Origin: Paraburkholderia sp. Tr-20389
GTDB taxonomy: Bacteria; Pseudomonadota; Gammaproteobacteria; Burkholderiales; Burkholderiaceae
Assembly (NCBI RefSeq): GCF_017104565.1
Contig: NZ_JAAGPD010000064.1
Coordinates: 1 to 58,208 of the forward strand
Reading direction: 5' to 3'
Length of the DNA: 58,208 bases
Shown: piece by piece, positions 33,316 through 42,756 of the stretch
Layout of the letters: every line of letters starts with the position of its first letter
How positions within the stretch are numbered: position 1 is the stretch's first letter
Translations under genes and position numbers: made by a program
Notes under the pieces: model-generated
The model's database searches: none
Told to the model about the DNA's origin: nothing
Seen by the model: only the letters and a program-made list of their open reading frames with translations

Positions 33316-35037
33316 TCAGCGCAAATTGGTTTTCACCAGTTCGACGATTTCGTCGCCGCGTCCGTTGAGAATCGCGCGCAGCATGTAGAGGCTGAAACCC
33401 TTGGCCTGCGACATCTCGATGGTCGGCGGCATGGCGAGTTCGTGCTTCGCCGTGACGACGTCGACGAGCGCGGGCCCCTGATGCGCGAACGCCTGTTTCA
33501 GCGCGCCTTCCAGTTCTTCCGATTGCTCGACGCGAATCGAGAAAATGCCGGCACCTTTCGCGATCTGCGCAAAATCGGTCTTGCTCAAGTCGACGTTGGT
33601 GTCGAGATAACCGCCCGCTTTCAGCTCCATCGATACGAAACCGAGCAGGCTGTTGTTGAACACGACGACCTTGATGGGCAGATTGAGCTGACGCGCGGTG
33701 AGCAGATCGCCGAGCAGCATCGACAGCCCGCCGTCGCCCGACAGCGACACGACCTGCCGCTTCGGATGCGCCGCCTGCGCGCCGAGCGCCTGCGGCATCG
33801 CGTTGGCCATCGAGCCGTGATTGAACGAGCCGTGCAGCTGACGCTTGCCATTCATCGTCAGATAGCGTGCGGCCCATAGCGTCGGCGTGCCGACGTCGGC
33901 CGTGAAGACCGCATCGTCGGTGGCGGATTCGTCGATCATCCGCGTCAGGTACTGCGGATGAATCGGCGCGCCGGGGTCCGATGGCGTCGCCAGTTCGTCG
34001 AGATCGCGGCGCGCTTCTTCGTAGTGCGCCGTGGCCATATCGACGAACGTGCGATCGTCCTTGCGCTTGAGCTTCGGCAGCAGCGCCGCGACGGTTTCCT
34101 TTACCGTGCCGACGAGGCCCATCGCGAGCGGCGCACGGCGCCCCAGTTGCGAGCCCTTCCAGTCGATCTGCACGACTTTCGCTTCGGGCGGATAGAACGG
34201 CCGGTAGGGAAAGTCGCAACCGAGCAGCAGCAGCACGTCGCACGACATCATCGCGTGATAGCCGGAGCTGAAGCCGATCAGCCCTGTCATGCCGACGTCG
34301 AACGGATTGTCGTACTCGATGAACTGCTTGCCGCGCAGCGCATGCACGACGGGCGCGCCGAGCGTGTCGGCGAGCTTGACCACTTCGTCGTGCGCGCCCG
34401 CGACGCCGCTGCCGCACATGATCGTGACGGCTTCGCAGTCGTTGAGCATGGTCGCAAGTTTCGCGAGTTCGCTGTCGGGCGGCAGGATCGCGGACGGCAT
34501 GGTGGGATTCCATACGGGCGCGTGCGACGGCCCTTCGCCGAGCGCGATATCGCCGGGCAGCACGATCACAGCGACGCCGCGCTGCTCGATTGCGGTGCGC
34601 ATCGCGCGTTCGAGCACGCGCGGAAACTGCGATGCGTTGACGACCAGTTCGGCGAAGTGGCTGCATTCCTTGAAGACTTCGGTGGGATGCGTTTCCTGGA
34701 AGTAGCCGAGACCGATTTCCGTCGACGGAATATGGGCCGCGATGGCCAGCACGGGTTGCTGGTTACGATGACAGTCGTAGAGGCCGTTGATGAGGTGCAG
34801 GTTGCCTGGGCCGCAGCTGCCCGCGCAGATGGCGAGCTGGCCGCTCGAAGCGGCGTCTGCGCCTGCCGCGAAGGCAGCCGCCTCTTCGTGGCGGGTGTGC
34901 ATCCAGCGGATCGAGCCGACCTGATCGAGGCTGAACGCCAGGCCGTTGAGGCTGTCGCCGGTGACGCCCCAGATTCTTTTTACGCCTGCGGCGGCCAGGG
35001 TTTTCGCAAGGTAGTCTGCAATGGTGGGCTTTGCCAT
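33316..35037 (-). CDS. poxB: Pyruvate dehydrogenase (quinone), pyruvate oxidase type
   Basis: A 573-residue thiamine diphosphate- and FAD-dependent enzyme that decarboxylates pyruvate to acetate and CO2 and passes electrons to ubiquinone at the inner face of the membrane. The catalytic Glu lies in TRHEEAAAF (about residue 51), the ThDP motif starts with [13 protein letters not shown] and ends with FNNSLLGF, and the C-terminal membrane-binding part [19 protein letters not shown] is intact. Length equals E. coli PoxB (572). GAGGA precedes the ATG at 35037; the longer frame runs into IR650 copy B and is rejected. The element begins 22 bases upstream, so the poxB promoter must be inside or beyond it. 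Confidence 0.93.
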   Translation of the reverse strand: MAKPTIADYLAKTLAAAGVKRIWGVTGDSLNGLAFSLDQVGSIRWMHTRHEEAAAFAAGADAASSGQLAICAGSCGPGNLHLINGLYDCHRNQQPVLAIAAHIPSTEIGLGYFQETHPTEVFKECSHFAELVVNASQFPRVLERAMRTAIEQRGVAVIVLPGDIALGEGPSHAPVWNPTMPSAILPPDSELAKLATMLNDCEAVTIMCGSGVAGAHDEVVKLADTLGAPVVHALRGKQFIEYDNPFDVGMTGLIGFSSGYHAMMSCDVLLLLGCDFPYRPFYPPEAKVVQIDWKGSQLGRRAPLAMGLVGTVKETVAALLPKLKRKDDRTFVDMATAHYEEARRDLDELATPSDPGAPIHPQYLTRMIDESATDDAVFTADVGTPTLWAARYLTMNGKRQLHGSFNHGSMANAMPQALGAQAAHPKRQVVSLSGDGGLSMLLGDLLTARQLNLPIKVVVFNNSLLGFVSMELKAGGYLDTNVDLSKTDFAQIAKGAGIFSIRVEQSEELEGALKQAFAHQGPALVDVVTAKHELAMPPTIEMSQAKGFSLYMLRAILNGRGDEIVELVKTNLR

Positions 35038-35058
35038 GAGGGTCCTCGAAATAAGGGG

Positions 35059-35847
35059 TTTTTTTGTCTGCGACGCAGTCGCCGTTCTGGTCTTCTCGGC
35101 GCGGGCTTCGCCTTTGGGGTTTCGGCTCTGTGCTTTCGCTGGCATCCGCGTTTTGCCTTCGTGCGTCAGGCGTTGCCCCTGTGCGGGGCGGCACTTACTT
35201 TCTTTGCCGCCGCAAAGAAAGTAAGCAAAGAAAGCGGGCTCACACCGCCAGCCATTGTTTTTGCCTGCGGGCCCCCAACGGGTCCCGCACTCCACGCGGC
35301 AACACTTTGTTTTGCGCCCGTTGCCAACGCCTTAACAGTCGCATCACCCACTCCAGTCACCCGTAGCGCAGCCAGCGGCAGCGACTCGTCCGTGCCGCCC
35401 AGGTGGCAAACTGTGTGTAGGTTGTCGCACCGTACGCATTCGCGCTTTTACGACACCGATCGTGCTTTTCAGTCCGGAGTGGTGCATTTCCATCGCGACG
35501 GCCTACACAGAGTTTGCCACCTGGGCGGCGGTGGACTTCAGGTAACGCAGCCCTTGACGCGGGTATGTGAAGCGGGTGATGCGTACAGTTAGCAAGTTGG
35601 CAACGGGCGGAAAATAGCGGGTTGCCGCGTGAAGGACGGGGCCGTTGAGAGCCCCTGGGCAATAACTAGCATTGGCGGTGTGAGCGGCTTTCTTTTGCCT
35701 ACTTTTCTTTGCCGCTGCAAAGAAAAGTAGGTGCCGCCCCGCACAGGGGCAACGCACGAACACCGACGTGAAATCGCGGATGCCAGCAAAAATACAGCGC
35801 TCGCCAGCAAAAAAACCAGAATGGCGACTACGTCGCAGACAAAAAAA
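35059..35847. repeat. IR650 element, copy B (with outer flanks)
   Basis: The 650-bp core runs from GCTGGCATCCGCG (35138-35150) to its complement (35775-35787). Outside it, a further inverted pair TCTGCGACGCAGTCGCCGTT (from 35066) and its near-complement up to 35840, each bordered by a run of T or A, extends the element to about 789 bp. Left hairpin 35194-35225, GCTCACACCGCC 35238-35249, CGCCCAGGTGGCAAAC from 35396, core with CAGTCCGGAGTGGTG at 35470-35484, right inner arm 35502-35527, GGCGGTGTGAGC 35674-35685, right hairpin 35698-35731. The right edge touches the stop codon of the methyltransferase gene and the left edge stands 22 bases from the poxB start. Confidence 0.92.
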
Positions 35848-36525
35848 TCACCACAAATAAGGCACAAACCGATACCGCACACGCGCAGCGTACTCAGCGT
35901 ACCCAGAGAGCTGCTCGCAGAGCATCCTCTCCTCGAGCACAGCGCGATAAGCCAACCCAACAACCAGCAGCGGCACGCAAAAAAAACCAAACCACGAACC
36001 CAGCACCAACGGCGTACCCACAAGAAAGAGAATCGCCCAGGCATACATGGGATGCCGCACATAAGCATACGGACCGCTGTCACTCACCTTATGACCGCGC
36101 TCAGACTGAATCTTCACAACAGGCGCCGCATAGCTATTCGCACGAAACACCGCCCGCATGGCGACCATGCTGACGAGAATAGCAAGCACGCCGCCAACTT
36201 GCAGTGATGGGTGCATCGACGACCAGTGGAACCGTCGCGCGTCCAGCCCCATCAGAACGAGCCACGCACACCACGCGACGGCGACACACGCCATGAAGAA
36301 CTTGTCCCACGTGCTCTGTCCACGCTGCACAAAAGAACCGAGCCGCTCCGCCAGCAACGCTGGATCGTAGCCGGCGAGCCACACGCCAACCCACAGCCCC
36401 AACGCGCCCATTTCGAACAGGTAGCACCACGCGCCAGGCCAGGCGAGCGTGCCCGCCGCGCCGAACAGCACGGCGCCCATGCCCGCAAGCCACAGCACCG
36501 TCTGGACGATCAGCCGCACAATCAT
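35848..36525 (-). CDS. Isoprenylcysteine methyltransferase-like integral membrane protein
   Basis: A 225-residue membrane protein with about five to six membrane segments. Near the C-terminus, SDSGPYAYVRHPMYAWAIL and the following EERMLCEQLSGYAEYAARVR carry the pattern shared by ICMT, phospholipid methyltransferase and NnrU-like proteins (G-P-Y-x-x-V-R-H-P-x-Y, then E-E-x-x-L). It likely methylates a lipid or small molecule with S-adenosylmethionine; the substrate is unknown. It starts 10 bases after the NAT gene stop (same strand), so the two are probably cotranscribed. Its stop codon abuts IR650 copy B exactly. Confidence 0.8.
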   Translation of the reverse strand: MIVRLIVQTVLWLAGMGAVLFGAAGTLAWPGAWCYLFEMGALGLWVGVWLAGYDPALLAERLGSFVQRGQSTWDKFFMACVAVAWCAWLVLMGLDARRFHWSSMHPSLQVGGVLAILVSMVAMRAVFRANSYAAPVVKIQSERGHKVSDSGPYAYVRHPMYAWAILFLVGTPLVLGSWFGFFCVPLLVVGLAYRAVLEERMLCEQLSGYAEYAARVRYRFVPYLW

Positions 36526-36535
36526 GACGATGAAC

Positions 36536-37366
36536 CTATGACGGCACGCCTTCCGTCGACACGCGCCGGTAAATATCCGCGACGTCGATGTCGCCGAGAT
36601 TGATCAGGAATGTGTCGCGCAAACAGGTTTCGAGTTCGTGCGCGCTCTCGATCCGCCGCTCGATCGCTTCGCCGTCTTTCGAGCGCGCAGTGAGCATGTC
36701 GTTGAACATCGTGAGCCGCCCTTCGGGCGTCACGCGGCACGCAACGAGGCTCGTCGTGAAGAACGACGTCGGATGCATCGACGTGAACCAGTTCGACAGT
36801 TCGTAATCGACCCATTCCGCGCGCTGCAGATCGAAGCGATAAGTCTTGAGCCACGTCTCGCCGGATTGCACTTCGAGATCGAATGCGCCGTTCGGTGCAT
36901 CGACCAGACGGAACGGCTCGTGCGTGGTCGGCTGCACGACGCCCGCCTGCAGACGCAGCGGCGACGTCAGCGTGACGGCGCCGAAGCCGACGTCGGCGAT
37001 CCACGGCTGATCGTCGACGGTCACGCGCAGCAGCATATGCGTGCGCGGCGTGATCGCGTCGGGCTCGCGGCCCCACAGCACGCGCGCGATCATCGGCGTC
37101 ACGTCGAAACCGAGCTGCATCAGCACATGCGCGAACAGTCCGTTGTGCTCGAAGCAATAGCCGCCGCGCCGCCGCTCGATCAGCTTGTCGACGATCGCGG
37201 GCAGTTCGAGATGAACGCGGCGGCCCGTCAGCGGATCCAGGTTTTCGAACGGAATGGAGAGCGGATGCAGGCGTTGCAGGTCGCGCAGCACGTCGAGCGT
37301 CGCGCTCTGCGGGCCCGTATAGCCGATACGCTTGAAATAGCGGTCGAGATCGAGAGTGCTGGACAT
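36536..37366 (-). CDS. nat: Arylamine N-acetyltransferase
   Basis: A 276-residue cytoplasmic enzyme that transfers acetyl from acetyl-CoA to arylamines and hydrazines. The Cys-His-Asp triad is visible: Cys71 in RRGGYCFEHN, His110 in PRTHMLL and Asp125 in WIADVGFGA, with the same spacing as bacterial NATs. The conserved PFENLDPLTG segment is at about residues 39-48. Start at the ATG with a GGAG-like site. The methyltransferase gene follows after 10 bases. Length is normal. Confidence 0.93.
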   Translation of the reverse strand: MSSTLDLDRYFKRIGYTGPQSATLDVLRDLQRLHPLSIPFENLDPLTGRRVHLELPAIVDKLIERRRGGYCFEHNGLFAHVLMQLGFDVTPMIARVLWGREPDAITPRTHMLLRVTVDDQPWIADVGFGAVTLTSPLRLQAGVVQPTTHEPFRLVDAPNGAFDLEVQSGETWLKTYRFDLQRAEWVDYELSNWFTSMHPTSFFTTSLVACRVTPEGRLTMFNDMLTARSKDGEAIERRIESAHELETCLRDTFLINLGDIDVADIYRRVSTEGVPS

Positions 37367-37607
37367 CCGGTGCTCCTGTTATCGCGGGTCGTGTTGCCCG
37401 TCGGTCATGTGGTTGTATGCGCAATGCAGGCCTCGCAGCGACAGCGTACCGTCATTGACGGGCGCCGTGCGCGATGCCCCCGTGCGCGCAAGCCCATTCG
37501 TCCGTGTCGAGATGGGCGCGCGATCATCGCATCGCGCGATGCGTCGCAGGAATGCCTGCAAGGCGCGGCAATGGAGCGAGCCGCACGTGCGGTATGACCG
37601 ATATGTG

Positions 37608-38279
37608 TCAGAGGCCTTTGAGCGCCGAAGTCGCGATGGACGGCACACTGATGCCGTGGCTCGTCGCGAACTGCACGGCCGCGCTCAACGTCGATGCCAG
37701 CGACTGCAACTGGCCCGGCGCGGACTGCGCGATATACGACGCGGCCTGCGCAGACTGCGGATTCATGCCCGATTGCAGCAGCGACGACGGACTCATCTGC
37801 CCGACGCTGCCGAGGCTCGATTGCAGGCTCGAATACTGGCTCACGCCCTGGCCCAGCGACGTGAGGCCGCTGGTGAACGCCTGCTTGTCGACGGGCGTCG
37901 ACGAATCGGACGCATGGCTCGCGAAAGCCTGCGTCAAGGTCTGCGACAACGACTGCTGCGTGCTGCCCACCTGCGACAACTGGTTCACGGAAGGCGTGCC
38001 GCCGCTCAACAGTCCCGACGCCTGCTGCGCCTGACTCGCCGCACCGGAAAGCCCCATCGCCGATGCGAGGCTCGACTGCCCGCTCAACACCTGCTGGTTC
38101 GCGCCGACGTAGCTTTGCAGCAGTTGCCCGATCCCGCCCGAGGAAGCCGCGGCGCCCGCGTTGCCCGACGAATTGCCGCCGCCGATGCCGAACTGTTGCA
38201 GGTTCAGTTGCGCGACGCTCGCGCTGCTCACGATGAAGCCGCTGGCGAGTAGCGCGGCGGAAAGAATGCGTGTCTTCAT
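37608..38279 (-). CDS. Secreted Ser/Gln/Gly-rich protein of unknown function
   Basis: A 223-residue protein with a signal peptide (MKTRILSAALLASGFIVSSA, cleavage near SVAQ). The mature part is low-complexity, rich in Ser, Gln, Gly, Ala and Leu with no Cys and few charged residues (for example SGQSSLASAMGLSGAASQAQ). I recognise no domain. The ATG at 38279 has AGGAGGG six bases before it; the longer frame to 38447 is rejected. It is monocistronic, with 241 bases to the NAT gene. Such sequences can be adhesin-like or biofilm matrix proteins, but nothing here shows that. Confidence 0.7.
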   Translation of the reverse strand: MKTRILSAALLASGFIVSSASVAQLNLQQFGIGGGNSSGNAGAAASSGGIGQLLQSYVGANQQVLSGQSSLASAMGLSGAASQAQQASGLLSGGTPSVNQLSQVGSTQQSLSQTLTQAFASHASDSSTPVDKQAFTSGLTSLGQGVSQYSSLQSSLGSVGQMSPSSLLQSGMNPQSAQAASYIAQSAPGQLQSLASTLSAAVQFATSHGISVPSIATSALKGL

Positions 38280-38534
38280 GGCTGGCCCTCCTGTCATGTG
38301 CCTTGAGCGTTTGCGTCTGCTTGTGTCTCGACGCTCGTCTCGACGTGTCCGGAACGCGCCCCGCAGGGACGAGTCCGGCTCGTGTCGCTTCGACACGCGC
38401 TTGCGGATCACGTTCGCGCTTTCGTCAGACGCGTTCTCGCCCGGCAAAACGCGGGCCTGCTCCTTGAAAGCCTCACCCGTTGCGCATGTCGATCGCCCTG
38501 GTGGAGGTATGGCGTAAGCGCCGCATGCAATCGC

Positions 38535-39422
38535 TCACGCCCTGACGCGCGGCTCGCGTGCAGACGCACGCACCGACAGATCCTGCACCATCTGCGCGGC
38601 GAGATAGTCGCAGGTGGGACGGTCCGATTTCGCACTGCGCGCGACGACGATATCGAGCGGCTCGATCACGGGCAGCCCCTGCTCCGCGCCGAGAATCGCG
38701 AGACGCGATGGAACGCTGCAGCGCGTCAGCGCGATCACGGAGAGCCCAGCGTCGACGGTCGCGACCAGCCCGCTCAAACTCGCGCTGCTGTATGCGGCGC
38801 GATAGCGGATGCGCGCGCGGTCGAGCGCGGCGAGCGTGTTGGTGCGCGCAACGCAGCCCGGCTCGTACAGCCCGACGGGCAACGGCGATACATTCAGCAC
38901 GGGCGTGTCCGTCGATGCGCCCGCCCACACCATCGGTTCGCTGCGCACGAATTCGCCGCGCAGCTTGCGGTCGCGCGTAACGAATGCGAGGTCGATCTTG
39001 TTGTCCGCGAGCATCGGCGCGAGTGCGGTGCTCTGCGCGCACACGATCTCGATCTCCACATGCGGATACAGGTTCGAAAAGCGCCGCAACACCGGCGACA
39101 GCAGCGACGACACGTAGTCGTCCGGCGCGCCCAGCACGACACGTCCCGTGACCTCGGGCCGCACGATCGCGGACCACGCTTCCTCGTGCAGATCGATCAC
39201 GCGCCGCGCATATTCGAGCAGCGTGTTGCCCGGTCGCGTCAGCGAGAGATTGCGCGTATCGCGGGCAAAAAGCGTCGTGCCGAGCATCCGTTCGAGCCGC
39301 TTGATCTGCATGCTGACGGCGGCCTGCGAACGATGCACGGTGATGGCCGCCTTCGTGAAGCTGCCCGCCTCGACGACGGCGACGAAGGTGCGCAGCAAAT
39401 CGACATCGAACTCGGGGTGCAT
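38535..39422 (-). CDS. LysR-family transcriptional regulator
   Basis: A 295-residue regulator. The N-terminal winged helix is FVAVVEAGSFTKAAITVHRS to RLERMLGTTLFARD (about residues 13-55), followed by the LysR effector domain. It is divergent from the EamA transporter gene with a 106-bp gap, the usual layout for a LysR protein controlling its neighbour, here probably in response to the exported compound. The effector domain has two Cys (in EPGCVAR and LTRCSVP) but no clear OxyR-type pair. Confidence 0.9.
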   Translation of the reverse strand: MHPEFDVDLLRTFVAVVEAGSFTKAAITVHRSQAAVSMQIKRLERMLGTTLFARDTRNLSLTRPGNTLLEYARRVIDLHEEAWSAIVRPEVTGRVVLGAPDDYVSSLLSPVLRRFSNLYPHVEIEIVCAQSTALAPMLADNKIDLAFVTRDRKLRGEFVRSEPMVWAGASTDTPVLNVSPLPVGLYEPGCVARTNTLAALDRARIRYRAAYSSASLSGLVATVDAGLSVIALTRCSVPSRLAILGAEQGLPVIEPLDIVVARSAKSDRPTCDYLAAQMVQDLSVRASAREPRVRA

Positions 39423-39528
39423 GATTCATCAATCGCGCTTATGGAATTTCTCAATTTTATTCGTTTGCGATGCAAAGGCAACGCCTCGATACTTGGATGC
39501 ACGTAATGTCGTTTGAGGAAGTTCTGCC

Positions 39529-40452
39529 ATGTCTTTGTCGTCTCTATCGCTCAGCCGAAACCAGCAAGGCGCGCTCACGCTCGCGAGCGGCGGCTTGCTG
39601 ATGGGCACGATTGGCGTGTTCGTCGAGGAAGCGCGGCTTGGCGCGTTGACGCTGGTGTTTTTCCGCTGCCTGTTCGGGTTTCTTTCGCTGGCTGCGTATT
39701 GCGCGTGGAAGGGTTATTTCGCGCGCCGTCATTTCACGCGTCGCACGGTGTTGCTGGCTGCGATTTCGGGCGTGCTGATGGTCACGCAGTGGGTCGGTTT
39801 CTTCGATGCGATTCATCGCACGAGTATCGCGGTGGCGACCGTCGTGTTTCATGTGCAGCCGTTCTGGGTGGTGCTGATTGGCGCGGCGCTGTTCAACGAG
39901 CGGCTCGGCGCCGACCGGCTCGGCTGGATCGCGACGGCGTTCGTGGGGTTAGTGCTCGCGTCGGGGGTCGCGGCGGCGGGTTCGCTGCAGGGGCATGCGA
40001 GCTATCTGATCGGGATTGGCGAAGCACTTGTGGGGTCCGTGCTGTATGCGAGCGTTACGTTGATTGCGAAGAGTCTTGGGGATTTGCGGCCTCATCTGCT
40101 GACGCTTGCGCAGTGTGCCGTTGGGGTCGTGTGCTTGCCTTTTATTGCGCCGCTTGGCGCGGAGCATATCGCGGCTAGCCAGTGGTTCTGGCTTGTTGGT
40201 ATGGGCGTGCTGCACACGGGGCTTTCCTATGTACTGATCTACGGCGCACTGCCGAAGCTCACGACGCCTGTGATTGCCGTGCTGCTTTTTGTCTATCCGC
40301 TGACTGCGATTGCCGTCGATGCCATCGTGTATGGGCGCGCTCTTGGCGGCGCGCAGATGTTTGGAATGGTGCTTATTGTTGTTGCTAGTCTTGGGGTTAA
40401 TCTTGGGTGGCCTTTGGTGTCTGTGCTGCGGGTTCGGCCTGCCAGGCGGTGA
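39529..40452 (+). CDS. EamA-family (DMT superfamily) transporter
   Basis: A 307-residue inner-membrane protein with about ten membrane segments in two EamA repeats. Typical stretches are GGLLMGTIGVFVEEARLGAL and TLVFFRCLFGFLSLAAYCAW in the first half, and IGIGEALVGSVLYASVTLIA and VGMGVLHTGLSYVLIYGALP in the second. Such proteins export amino acids or other metabolites. Divergent from a LysR gene. Its TGA at 40450-40452 stands two bases from the T-run that opens IR650 copy C. GC content falls toward the 3' end, where T-rich codons are common. Confidence 0.9.
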   Translation: MSLSSLSLSRNQQGALTLASGGLLMGTIGVFVEEARLGALTLVFFRCLFGFLSLAAYCAWKGYFARRHFTRRTVLLAAISGVLMVTQWVGFFDAIHRTSIAVATVVFHVQPFWVVLIGAALFNERLGADRLGWIATAFVGLVLASGVAAAGSLQGHASYLIGIGEALVGSVLYASVTLIAKSLGDLRPHLLTLAQCAVGVVCLPFIAPLGAEHIAASQWFWLVGMGVLHTGLSYVLIYGALPKLTTPVIAVLLFVYPLTAIAVDAIVYGRALGGAQMFGMVLIVVASLGVNLGWPLVSVLRVRPARR

Positions 40453-40454
40453 GG

Positions 40455-41216
40455 TTTTTTTCTGTCTGCGACGCAGTCGCCGTTCTGGTTTATTTGCTGG
40501 CGAGCGCCTTGTTTTCGCTGGCATCCGCGATTTCCAGCGCTGGCATCCGCGCTATGTTTCTGGTTTGCTGGCGTTGCCCCTGTGCGGGGCGGCACTTACT
40601 TTCTTTGCCGCCGCAAAGAAAGTAAGCAAAGAAAGCGGGCTCACACCGCCAGCCCGTGTTCTTGCCTGCGGGCCCCCAACGGGTCCCGCACTTCACACGG
40701 CAACACATCGTTTCCCGCCCGTTGCCAGCGCCTCGAACAGGCGCATCACCCGCTCCAGTCACCCATAGCACGGCCAGCGGCAGCGACTCGTTTTCGCCGC
40801 CCAGGTGGCAAACTGTGTGTAGGTTGTCGCACCGTATGCGTTAGCGACCCTACGACACCGATCCCGATTTTCCGTCCGGAGTGGTGCACTTCCGTCGCGA
40901 TGGCCTGCACACAGTTTGCCACCTGGGCGGCCGTGGACGTCTGGTAACGCAGTTCGTGACGCGGGAGTTTGACGTGGGTGATGCGTGCAGTTAGCACGCT
41001 GGCAACGCGCATGAAATAGCGCGTTGCCGCGTGAAGCATAGGAACTGTTGGGGACCCGCAGGCAAGAACACGGGCTGGCGGTGTGAGCGGCTTTCTTTTG
41101 CCTACTTTTCTTTGCCGCGGCAAAGAAAAGTAGGTGCCGCCCCGCACAGGGGCAACGCACGAAGCAAGACAACATCACGCGGATGCCAGCGCAAAGCCGA
41201 GACCGCGGATGCCAGC
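40455..41216. repeat. IR650 element, copy C (duplicated ends)
   Basis: The inner inverted repeat is 652 bp, from GCTGGCATCCGCG (40539-40551) to its complement (41178-41190). A second copy of the same 13-mer lies outside on each side (40517-40529 and 41204-41216), so the ends are duplicated symmetrically. The outer T-run plus TCTGCGACGCAGTCGCCGTT module is present on the left (40455-40488) but not clear on the right. Left hairpin 40595-40626, GCTCACACCGCC 40639-40650, CGCCCAGGTGGCAAAC from 40798, core TCCGGAGTGGTG at 40875-40886, right inner arm 40904-40929, GGCGGTGTGAGC 41077-41088, right hairpin 41101-41134. It fills the gap between two convergent genes. Confidence 0.92.
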
Positions 41217-41273
41217 GAAAGTGCGAAGCGGAGCCAGACATAAACAAAACCGGCAAAGCCCGCACCTCGAAGA

Positions 41274-42581
41274 TCATTGCGGCAAGACCTCTCCTTTGGT
41301 TTCCTTTGCAAAAGGAATAACAAGCAACCCAACAACAAAAGCCAGCGCGGTCAGCGCAACAGGCACCCCGAGTGTATGCATACTCAACACAGCCGCGCCG
41401 AGCAAAAAGTTAACCCCGGCCCCGACAAACCGCCCAAACGAGGTACAAAACGCAAAAGCAGTCGCCCGCACGCGCGTCTCGAACAGCTCCGGCAACCAAA
41501 GGCTAAAGAGAGCAAAGTTGCCACCAAAGAACCCAAGCACAAACAACCAGGCAATAAAAGGCGCAAGCCCATTCGGCAAATAAAACGCCCAACCGAACGC
41601 ACCAACAATCGCCACCGCCATCCCGGCGTAATAAACCGCAAGCGTCTTCTTGCGCCCAATCCGCTCAGCGAGCGGCGGCAACGCGAGACAACCAAGTATC
41701 GTCCCGATCGACAACAGCCCCGTCGCCACCGACGCCATCTTCATCGCTTCAGGCTTCGCCATCCCCGCCCGCGTCGCCAGCTGGATCACCGCCGACGGCT
41801 CGTACACGGCGCCCGCCCACAAACCAATGATCGCAATCGTCAGCAGCACGCACATCACCCACGTGCGACGGCGATACGTCGGCCCGAAAATCTCGCGCAT
41901 CGGCTTCACGTGCACCACGTCGCGCGCCTCCGCCCGCTGCCATTTCTCCGATTCCTTCACGCGCGTCAGGATCATGATCGCGACGAACACCGGCACCGCG
42001 CCCGTCAGGAACATCGCGCGCCAACCGAAATGCACGCCGACCGTATAGTTCAGCGCGGCCGCCAGGAAGAAACCCGCGTAGTACCCCGTCTGCAGATAAC
42101 CCGCGCCCATCTTGCGGCGATCCTCGGGCCACGCTTCCGCGACATAAGTGCCCGCCAACGCCCACTCTCCGCCGATACCGACGCCGGCAATGAAACGATA
42201 AATACCCAGTTCCCACACGTTATGCGCCGTCGCCGACAGGCCCGTGAAAATCGCGAACGTGAAGATCGTGCCCGCCAGCACGCGCGTGCGGCCGAAGCGG
42301 TCCGCAAGCGGCCCCCAGATGAACGACAACCCCCAACCCACGAGGAACAGCGCGAACAAGATCGAACCGGCCAGCCCGACGTTCGCAGGCGTCGCCGCGT
42401 AACCCGAGCGCGGCAGCAACTCGGTGAGCGCCGGCGTCAGCACCAGCGCGTAAATGAACGAGTCCATGCCGTCCAGCGTCCAGCCCGCCCATGCGCCCCA
42501 GAAGCCGGCAATCTGCGACCGGTTCAGCGGCGTCTTGCGCCGCGCGATGCCCGCACTGTCCGATATCGATGAATTCAACAT
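41274..42581 (-). CDS. MFS transporter, organic acid:H+ symporter type
   Basis: A 435-residue, 12-segment transporter. The N-terminal GWTLDGMDSFIYALVLTPAL carries the D-x-x-D pattern of the sialate/aromatic acid:H+ symporter families, and GPLADRFGRTRVLAGTI is the MFS loop 2-3 motif. GVGIGGEWALAGTYVAEAWP is also typical. The ATG at 42581 follows GGAGGAG; the frame beyond it (to 43040) is not real. The gene is divergent from a FadR-type regulator and the mdc operon, which itself lacks the MdcLM or MdcF malonate carrier, so malonate uptake is the likely role, by inference. It ends 36-60 bases from IR650 copy C. Confidence 0.85.
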   Translation of the reverse strand: MLNSSISDSAGIARRKTPLNRSQIAGFWGAWAGWTLDGMDSFIYALVLTPALTELLPRSGYAATPANVGLAGSILFALFLVGWGLSFIWGPLADRFGRTRVLAGTIFTFAIFTGLSATAHNVWELGIYRFIAGVGIGGEWALAGTYVAEAWPEDRRKMGAGYLQTGYYAGFFLAAALNYTVGVHFGWRAMFLTGAVPVFVAIMILTRVKESEKWQRAEARDVVHVKPMREIFGPTYRRRTWVMCVLLTIAIIGLWAGAVYEPSAVIQLATRAGMAKPEAMKMASVATGLLSIGTILGCLALPPLAERIGRKKTLAVYYAGMAVAIVGAFGWAFYLPNGLAPFIAWLFVLGFFGGNFALFSLWLPELFETRVRATAFAFCTSFGRFVGAGVNFLLGAAVLSMHTLGVPVALTALAFVVGLLVIPFAKETKGEVLPQ

Positions 42582-42740
42582 TCCTCTACTCCTCCAGGTG
42601 CTACGGTTGTAGGGGTGAACGTCAGACACGGCCGCGCCCCTTGCATGCGGCCAGCCGCATGGCGAGAGGAGGTGGCGCGTCGGCGCCGTGCCTTTACGAA
42701 ATCCCCGGGTTTGTCCCGCTAGAAATTGTTCATTTTTATA

Positions 42741-42746
42741 TATAAT
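42741..42746 (+). promoter_or_regulatory. Perfect -10 box just upstream of the FadR-type regulator
   Basis: TATAAT in an unusually A/T-rich tract (42725-42756) within a GC-rich region. A weak -35 candidate, TTGTCC (42711-42716), is spaced too far (24 bases) for a standard promoter. Transcription starting 6-7 bases downstream would begin only about four bases before the ATG at 42757, which fits the absence of any ribosome site. The symmetrical TTATATATAA here could also be a regulator-binding site. Confidence 0.4.
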
Positions 42747-42756
42747 ATTTGATCTT

